Positions 57,117 through 64,000 of a DNA stretch of 64,000 nucleotides are shown in pieces. The number at the start of each line of letters is the position of its first letter. The first letter of the stretch is position 1. The notes under the pieces are model-generated. The model searched no databases. It was not told the origin of the DNA and was given only the letters and a program-made list of their open reading frames with translations. The position numbers and the translations under genes are program-made. Origin of the DNA: Harmonia axyridis. Taxonomy: Eukaryota; Arthropoda; Insecta; Coleoptera; Coccinellidae. Location: positions 56,438,352-56,502,351 of the forward strand of contig NC_059503.1 in the NCBI RefSeq assembly GCF_914767665.1, read 5' to 3'.

Positions 57117-58262
57117 TGTACCGGGTTTTTCACCGTAATTTGACCCCCCCTTTAACTTTGATACTAAAGCAGGTTCAAAAAAATGTTTTCTACGAAAGTT
57201 TCACGAAATCGACTATGCTTTTTAAAAGGATTTCACAAAATATATCCAGGGTGGGCAACATATTGATTGCAACTTCATATTTCAAATGGAACACCCTGTA
57301 TATTTTTCTATATTTGACTAGCTCTTTTTCCCCTGACATCGAATATATAACATATGTTTGGTCTATCTCAATTATTCCGAGTACCATAGAGTTTCAAATT
57401 TTAAGAACTACCTGGTAAGCTTGGTAATCAGTTTTTATGTGGAAGGCTGCGATAATTCAAAATACCCTTTTATGATTTGGCATATATGAATGAAACTATT
57501 CATCGAATATGCACTACATTTGTAATTATTTTCACTTTATGTGCAGAACAATAAAAATGAGAAAGCTACAAGGAGAGAATATATAGAGTTGCGTCCAAAT
57601 CATCCAATTCCAATTTTTAGTGAGAAACGTATGTCATATCGTTGCCAACGAGATAACTCAAAAAAGGGCATTTTGAATTATCGCAGCCTACCACTTGAAA
57701 ACTGATTACTGAGCATGCCAGTTGGTTCTTAAAATTTGAAACTCTGTGGTTCTCAGAATAAGAGAGATGGACCAAACATATGTTATATATTCGAAGTCAG
57801 GGGAAAAAGATCTAGTCAAATATAGAAAAATATACAGGGTGTTCCATTTGAAGAAAGGAAGTTGCAATCAATATGTTGCCCACTCTGTATATATTTCGTT
57901 TTGTCCTTGCTGTGGTGGGTAGGGGGTGCTGGGTGCTCTCTGGTTCACATATCGCATATTACTTTTATTTCTGCCATCTCGTTATTTCAATTTTCATTAA
58001 CCTTATGCATTATTAGTCTGGCTTCGTACATCATTGTGGGGTTGAGTTGAATAGCTTGCTAGACTTCGCCGTCATGATTGCCAGGCATATTATAATCCTG
58101 CTTCTCTGAATAAAGACGTTATTTATTTATTTATTTATTTTATAAATCATTTTAGAAAACACTAGTAAATTTCGTGAAACTTTTGTTAAAAAAATATTTT
58201 TTGTACCTCTTCTAGTAACAGAGTAGAAGGGAGGGTCAAATTATGGTGAAAAATCCGGTACA
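57117..58262. mobile_element. Foldback element, right arm interrupted by a retroposon
   Basis: The left arm (57117-57475), starting TGTACCGGGTTTTTCACCGT, is mirrored by the right arm, which ends CACCATAATTTGACCC (complement) and GGTACA at 58262. Matching inner words include GGCAACATATTGATTGCAAC, GGAACACCCTGTATATTTTT and ACATATGTTTGGTC. The right arm is split at about 57897-58140 by an unrelated insertion. No coding frame spans the element. Confidence 0.8.
57897..58140 (+). mobile_element. Short retroposon with TTTA-repeat tail, inserted in a foldback arm
   Basis: The inserted block has no counterpart in the left arm. It begins near GTTTTGTCCTTGCTGTGG, contains GACTTCGCCGTCATGATTGC and ends AATAAAGACGTTATTTATTT with six or more ATTT units. 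This is the pattern of a SINE or a heavily 5'-truncated LINE that retroposed with its tail. Confidence 0.6.
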
Positions 58263-58269
58263 GCAAACG

Positions 58270-58985
58270 ATGAATACCCGTACAAAATTCCAACAAAATT
58301 CAATGACAATTGTAGAAGTTAATAGGGCTGCTACAAGCATGGACGAACAAACCGACAAACAGACAGATACAGACTAATCCAAAGTGTCTGGGATACATTT
58401 CGCGTGAGGAAATTTTGAAATGGGATCATATCCCTCTACCTTCAGTAGATTCGAAAACAAAAAAGGATTATAATTCATTCAATCGAAAAAAGATAATCAT
58501 TTTGTATTAAGAAATGCATTTCAGCATGATTAGAGGCAGTGGAATATACAGAATATACGAAACTCATTATAATGATTCGAATAATGGACAGAATAAATGG
58601 TTATCGTGAGTTTTCGTCGTTCCTCGTAATTCAATCACCAAAGGGAGCAGCCTACAACGAAGCGATCGATTGTTCAACCTGTCAAACTCAGGTGAAGTAT
58701 CGAATTCATTCCTATGGAATGAATATTGTTTTTTTTCATACCATTCGTCCGTCAGCCATTCAGAACTTTTCTCAGAAGCCATGTACATTTTTTGTTGAAG
58801 GAGTATTTTTTATTACTTTCAAATTTTGTATTATTTTCGTAATTTATATGTACAAACCGCCTAATACTCTGGCCTATAAATTTCAATATTATTCTTTCTT
58901 ATCCTTCAATTTCTTGTGGTGATTTCAATTGTCATCATTTAATGTTGTATATAACTGTTTCATTTATTACTCCTTTCTCGTTATT
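58270..58985. other. No gene recognised; direct repeat of a flank of the foldback
   Basis: A block at 58355-58430 (ACAGACAGATACAGACTAAT, GGGATACATTTCGCGTGAGG) repeats 57045-57112 on the other side of the foldback (GACAGACACAGACAAAACC, GGATACATTTTGCGTGAGCA). The open frame at 58539-58922 is unrecognised. Confidence 0.45.
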
Positions 58986-58989
58986 TTCT

Positions 58990-59285
58990 TTATATTTTCA
59001 GATTTAATTATAATATATGCATCGGTGAAAATGAAAGATGATAGGATTTTGTTTGGATGAAAAATATAAATATGTCAGATAATTTTTTAACCAAATACAT
59101 GAACCAATCACTACATCTATACGGGAAGTTTTTATCTGTTCTCTTGTATCATACGTTGAAATGTATAATGCTCCGTTCACATTTTTTCTCCTAATAATGA
59201 GATTTATCGACAAATCGTACTTAATTGTTTGAAATTAACAATTTTTGTATTGCTCTTTCTCAAAAGAATAAATAAATAAATTTGA
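58990..59285 (+). repeat. 3' UTR-like tail of LINE family L
   Basis: AATATAAATATGTCAGATAA, ATCACTACATCTATACGGGA and TCTCTTGTATCATACGTTGA follow 21180-21420 in order and end in the same TCTCAAAAGAATAAAT. It is probably a severely 5'-truncated insertion of the family at 16.6 and 20.7 kb. Confidence 0.65.
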
Positions 59286-59404
59286 ATAATAAACGGAATT
59301 AAAATTAAAATAAGAAAATGTACATGGCTTTCGAATTTGGTTCGATTGAAATTAATTTAAAGAGCTTTGCGATTCAAAACATTAATTTCTTGTTCCAGGA
59401 CGGT

Positions 59405-60328
59405 CAGTGCCGTATCTAGAGCGTGGCAAAAGTGGCACTTGCCACGGGCGCAAGGTCCGCAGGGGCGCCCAAAAATATCAAGAGGAAAAATATTGAAGCA
59501 CCAGGCGAAATAATTCGAAAGATCACAACTCTTGAACTTGACTTGATTTGCGATATTTATTGCTTACCCGAATAAATCTAGCAGAACCACTTTTGGAACT
59601 TTTGGAAGATTTATTTTTGGCATAGGTAAATTTAGCCTAATATATTATCGTATTGAAATTTTTTTCCTCTTTATTGTCGGAGAAATCGCGGCTTCTGCTT
59701 GCTCAACGTTAAGCTAGCAAAACCTAAAAGCCTAATTATGTAATCAAACAGTGCTTGAAGGTTTCTAAATATTAAGAAACTGTATTGTTTATATTGTTAT
59801 TATCATTATTTATAGTGATTAAATTTTGGTTCCCATTTTAAAATTGTTGGTATTTCTGGTTCTTTTATACAAAATAGTTTAATAAATGAAAGTGCTTTTT
59901 GCAAGGTTCCTTCTCATTTCATTATTTTATTTCTGATGTAACACTACAGAATGCTAAAAACCATGTAGCTTGATAGAAGTACTTCATAAATAAATACTTT
60001 ACTCGACTTGAGATTGAAAAACTATTAGTTGACTTGAACTTAACTTGATTTGAAGTCAAGCCAAGCCAAGTAGCTTGAATATCAAGTCAAGCCGTGAATC
60101 CTCAATGTATACGCCTCGCAACGAACGATGCCGAGGAATCTGGAAACATTGAAAATATTGCTAGCCTTCCCTAGAATTTGCGTACTAAGCCTAAAATGAT
60201 CAGTAAAACGAAAATATATGACTTAGGTTATGAACAAGAAAATATAATAAATGAAAAAAATTGTTCGAAAATGAGGGGCGCTGTCTAATATATTGCCACA
60301 GGCGCAATAGCACCTAGATTCGGCTCTG
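59405..60328. mobile_element. hAT element with CAGTGCCG ends and perfect 8-bp target duplication
   Basis: The termini CAGTGCCGTATCTAG and, in reverse, CAGAGCCGAATCTAG are imperfect inverted repeats. AGGACGGT stands at 59397-59404 and again at 60329-60336. The interior from about 59700 to 60104 is a fragment of a different hAT family (the CTTGACTTG family of 6993-8597). No transposase frame is intact. Confidence 0.88.
59735..60104 (+). repeat. 3' end of the CTTGACTTG hAT family inside another hAT
   Basis: From AATCAAACAGTGCTTGAAGG through GCAAGGTTCCTTCTCATTTC to CAAGTCAAGCCGTGAATCCT the order of words equals 7495-7870. It ends with the family's right terminus. The family's left terminus is absent. 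Confidence 0.75.
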
Positions 60329-60339
60329 AGGACGGTACC

Positions 60340-61030
60340 ATAAAAGTGGTGTGATTTCGTAATATATAAAAATATGAAATGTTCAGAAAATATAAGACAA
60401 AATACGAGTGTTTATAAACAATCTCGTCTGTCAACGCATCACTCCACAGGATTTTCTGAATAAAACCTCTGTGTATAACAAAAATGAAGTAAATGAGGAC
60501 GACATATGAACAGTTATGTTACAGAGGAATCAAGCCACAATTCAAAACAATAATTTTTCGAATCGGACAAAGGATTCAAGACAATTACAACCTTTGTTGA
60601 GATTTTATTTATTTCTCTAATTTTGCCGGTTTGTATAGTTTTGAAATTATAAATGAACAAAATGTGTTATCCCAAAAAATTTCTATATTATGAAAAGATA
60701 CCTGAAATCCTACATATTTTGCATAGCGGACAAAAATGTGTTCACCATCTTATCATATTTTTCAACCCTCTTTTAGTTTCATCACCTTTTTTTGTCTGAA
60801 TCCATATTAACAGTCTGTAACATTTGTAGAATCTTCAGAGTTTGATGATGAACTTGTAATCAGTTTGAAACAGCGCAATTACACAATGTAATTCCAATGT
60901 AATGTTTTTTCAACAATAACAACGTCATGATTTGGCTGATAGAATCATTAAAAAGTTCTTATTCCCCTCCGCCGGAGGGAAAAGTGTTGCTACGTCAACG
61001 ATGAACTACTTTTTTAATATTTATATTATT
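60340..61030. other. No gene recognised
   Basis: AT-rich spacer. A CCTCCGCCGGAGG palindrome lies at about 60966-60978. Confidence 0.4.
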
Positions 61031-61034
61031 ACTT

Positions 61035-61570
61035 TATCGATCCCAATATGGTTTCAGAAGCTGTAAGTCAACTAGGCAATGATCGATGTACTCGATAAGA
61101 TTATTAAGGGATCTAACAGTGATGAGGATACTGAGCTACCCTCCATTAACCTTATAGGTAGTAAGGCTTTCAATGGTATTCTACATGAATGTCTACTAAA
61201 TAAGCTCAAATATTATAGCATAAAAGGAAAGACCAATGGAATGTTCGCATTATATTTGACAAATCAACCCCAAAAGGCAAAAAATTCTTTTTCGAACGCA
61301 AGGTCAAGACCGGAGTACCACAAGGTTCTATATTGGGACCTATATTTTTCTATTCTCTTTACGGATTATTTATATGTGAATATAGAAGCTATATATAGAC
61401 GATACGGCAGTTCTCAACATATCCAAAAATAACATGGAAAACAACACAGCAAAATCCTCAGAAGTTGCCAGAAAATGGTTTTACGCCAATGGTTTGCAAA
61501 TAAAAACCTAAAAACTCAAAAACTAATATTCTCTATCGAAAAGCAAAATAATGCATCTTTAACAAACCTA
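61035..61570 (+). pseudogene. Non-LTR retrotransposon reverse transcriptase relic
   Basis: Successive frames read QYGFRSCKSTRQ (the Q-x-G-F-R-x-x-x-S-T block), AMIDVLDKIIKG, GSKAFNGILHECLLNKLKYY (the D-x-S-K-A-F-D block with the Asp lost), KVKTGVPQGSILGPIFF (block with G-V-P-Q-G), LYIDDTAVLN (the Y-A-D-D catalytic block, here Y-I-D-D) and SEVARKWFYANGLQIK. At least four frame changes separate them. It is a clear but dead RT domain of the Jockey/CR1 kind. Confidence 0.82.
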
Positions 61571-62084
61571 CCTACTTAAGGTTAACTTTTCACTCATCGC
61601 TCATCTGAAACAAATATATTGATTAATTACGTGGATGGTTCTCGATGGCGACATTTCTGAAAAAAAAAAATAAAACAGATTTCAAGTGTGAAAACTGCTA
61701 AACTAACATATTATTCGGCGTTTGATGTAAAACGTTATCATTATGTGGGAACAAAATATGTACTTGCATCGAAAAGGTTCTACTGAAACAAAAAAAAGGC
61801 AATAAAATCACTAGCTTTCGTCTAAAACAAACAAAAAACTGCTGAGGTGTTTTCAAAAGTGAGAAAATTCTTACTGCGGTATTATGTTTCATACTTACCT
61901 TCGTGAAGTACGAATATGTTTATCAGAATAAAGACACTTCCATGAATATCATCAACAGTTTATTAAAGTGAGAATATAAGGACAATTATCATTATGTAGT
62001 TAGTACCTACAGGGCGTTCCTAAATTAGAGGTACAAATGAAAATGAAAGATTCCTTTGGTAATTTTCTATTTTTTCGAGATACA

Positions 62085-62680
62085 GGGTGTTTCTTGTAGT
62101 CCTACTTTTTTGTGATGATTATACCAGTTTATCGCATCTTTATCAATCATCAATACAGATTGAGTATATAGGTCCAAAACTTTATATTATTTTATAATTA
62201 TATAAATATAATATATTATGATATTTAATAATTTATTCATCGCAGCACAGCTTACTAAATGGATCTTCATATTGATTTGGACTTTCCTGAGGATTACTAG
62301 AGAATTGTTTGAAATTTTTCCTCGAAATCGGTAGCATATACGACGAAACTAAAAGAAACCAAAAAGTGTAGTACTGAAACAAAGTTTTTTTTATATATTT
62401 GTAAACTACTATTAGTTCAACAAAAAAGAATTCTGGAGGAAAGAAGCAGATACTGTTCCAGGAAAAATGTCAACCTATAAATTTGCATTCAAAATTAGAA
62501 GACCACTTGATGAAATCTCAAAATTGGAATATCCATGCCAAATTTAAGTTGAATATATTGTGAAGGGAAGGTGCTTTGAGAACAATAATGAAAAAAAATC
62601 AAACTTTAACACCCTATTTTTCGAGAACAAAGAGTTTGTGGGCTCATGATTACCTATAGGACTTTTTTTTTAAATATTCC
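62085..62680 (+). repeat. Diverged MITE with relatives at 22.3 and 20.5 kb
   Basis: Left part: ATACAGGGTGTTTCTTGTAG and ACTTTTTTGTGATGATTATA (shared, reversed, with 22245-22345). Right part: GTTGAATATATTGTGAAGGG and TTTCGAGAACAAAGAG (shared with 20450-20590 reversed). The two parts may be one element or two adjacent ones. Confidence 0.45.
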
Positions 62681-62695
62681 GTGAGCTCTGTAATT

Positions 62696-63425
62696 TTTGT
62701 GAGTCAAAAATGTGTATTGGGGGTAACAGTACATTGAAGAATAAGTATAGTTTGACAAATAAACTTATGGCCAAAATGCATACTAAGGGAGATATGTCTT
62801 TCCTAAGTTGATTTAATGAAAAAAATTCTAAACGGAGAATGGCACCAGATTGAAATTTCGTGCATAAATGTATGTTGTTGAAATCTATTTTTTTAATATA
62901 CTTCAACATTTCTGATATTGTTATAAAGGGTGTTTTTTGGGGTCAAGTCATGTTTATTTTTGAGACAAAGTCTATCGTTATTGATTGATCGCGCGTCGCG
63001 ATGAATGAATCAGTTGACAACATGTGACTACAAAAACCCAAATATCTCGAAAACGATTCATTTTTTTGTATTTGGATAAGAGTATTTTCTTTATATTATT
63101 TTTTTGTCTCCATCGAATGCTTCTAATTTTTCACCAAAACGAATACAACGATGGAAGTTGTCCCAAAAAAATCATTACTGACCCTTTATAACAATATCAG
63201 GAATGTAGAAGTGTGACAAAAAATGCATTCACACAACATACATTTATCCACAAAATTTCAATCTGGTGGAGAAGTTTATTGAATTTTATCAACTTTGGAG
63301 GGATATATCTACCTTAGGTACTATGAATTTTGGGCCATAAGTTTATTCATCAAACTACACTTATTTTCCAATCTAGGTACTATAACCCCCGAAAGCTCGG
63401 TAGGTACACATTTTTGACTCTCCCT
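62696..63425. mobile_element. Foldback element with arms of about 240 bp
   Basis: The left arm GTGAGTCAAAAATGTGTATT, AATAAACTTATGGCCAAAAT, ATTTCTGATATTGTTATAAA (62700-62940) is mirrored by 63175-63420 in reverse. The spacer is about 230 bases. A single arm is found at 19185-19430. There is no coding capacity. Confidence 0.75.
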
Positions 63426-63599
63426 GTATAAGTAAATATTATCATTATTATTATTGTTATTGAATTGTTGATACCAAATTTTAGGTTGTAAAAACATACA
63501 AATTATCAATCATTATTTCAACTAACTAATTATTTTTCCTATTCTCCTCAAACAACTCTACCATCGATATCATAAAACACCCTGTAGAATATGCAATCA

Positions 63600-63915
63600 A
63601 ATGTTCGTATCCCGCCTAGCCAATTAACAATTACTTGTAAAAGCGCCCGAGGCCGGTGTCAAGCCGAAATTACCACCCGATATCGGTCCTCGGCAATCCA
63701 CGGTCGGAGGACCAGGCGGCAAAGCGGAGCAACAAATGGCCCTGCCGGCTGTCTGCATCGAGGGGGAAGGCCATAAAGAATTCGTAATGGACGTCGACGG
63801 CACGGCCGAACGACAGGCAGCGGACCCTCGACCTCTCGTCTCGGACAATCGACGGGTGGATTTGGGTGGTTGCAATCTACGCCGACCATTGCTGTTCTCA
63901 CAGATTCTTTTATGA
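63600..63915. other. GC-rich island, possible exon
   Basis: This is the most GC-rich segment of the window's end (GCCCGAGGCCGGTGTC, CGAGGGGGAAGGCC, GACGTCGACGGCACGGCC). Several frames on both strands stay open for 80 or more codons, which high GC alone can explain. One plus frame reads KAPEAGVKPKLPPDIGPRQS onward to LVSDNRR. No domain is recognised, and coding status is undecided. Confidence 0.35.
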
Positions 63916-64000
63916 TATCCTTTCATAATTCGGTATTGATTCCGAGGAAATTTTAGACTCTGCTGGTCGATGATTGCCAGATTAATTATCTTCTATGGTT

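Noticed and set aside
58539..58922. 127-codon plus-strand frame
   Set aside because: Unrecognised, AT-rich and placed between repeat fragments; no supporting motif.
1..64000. tRNA or rRNA genes
   Set aside because: I looked for cloverleaf-like A/B-box combinations and conserved rRNA words on both strands and found none that I could defend without a covariance search.

Overview
The window is AT-rich, repeat-saturated nuclear DNA from an animal, most probably an insect and perhaps a beetle. The order is an inference from the transposon families and from the style of the one host gene; it cannot be proved here. There are no bacterial operons, no CRISPR array and no convincing RNA gene. Only one host gene can be supported with confidence: a minus-strand, spliced Polycomb-group RING finger gene (Psc/Su(z)2/BMI1-like) at about 4.0-6.1 kb. 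It has a complete RING and most of a RAWUL domain, and an intron that carries a 46/39-bp minisatellite.

Nearly everything else is mobile DNA at different stages of decay. Five copies of one DD41D (rosa-like) mariner are present (5-729, 9194-10111, 21440-22236, 28059-28349, 54040-54975), and all are internally deleted. One of them sits inside a hAT-derived MITE that still has its 8-bp target duplication. Two other hAT insertions with perfect 8-bp duplications lie at 6993-8597 and 59405-60328. A Tc1-like DD34E element lies at 29.3-30.5 kb, and three relics of a second mariner-like family lie at 10.3, 27.0 and 53.6-53.9 kb. Two copies of an uncharacterised transposon-linked protein family occur at 1.86-2.57 kb (broken) and 55.3-56.5 kb (an open 246-aa frame between terminal inverted repeats). 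Non-LTR retrotransposon pieces are at 15.0, 16.6, 20.7, 25.0, 31.6, 37.7, 59.0 and 61.0 kb. There are also several foldback elements and MITEs and a 3.04-kb TA-flanked inverted-repeat element at 42.3-45.3 kb.

The least explained structure is a repeat of about 0.4 kb present twice (12965-13358 and 45711-46166). It is built around three palindromes. In the two copies the third palindrome is in exactly opposite orientation while everything around it is collinear, as if a hairpin had been opened and resealed the other way round. A second unexplained family is a dispersed unit of about 0.4 kb that forms a three-unit tandem array at 49.1-50.3 kb and occurs singly at 6.4, 33.1 and 39.9 kb.

Short GC-richer islands at 8.65-9.05, 12.4-12.7, 18.1-18.6, 22.7-22.95, 26.25-26.65, 30.7-31.4, 36.5-37.2, 48.1-48.4 and 63.6-63.9 kb stand out from the AT-rich background. 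They may be conserved non-coding or promoter DNA of genes whose exons lie outside the window. No function can be assigned from sequence alone.
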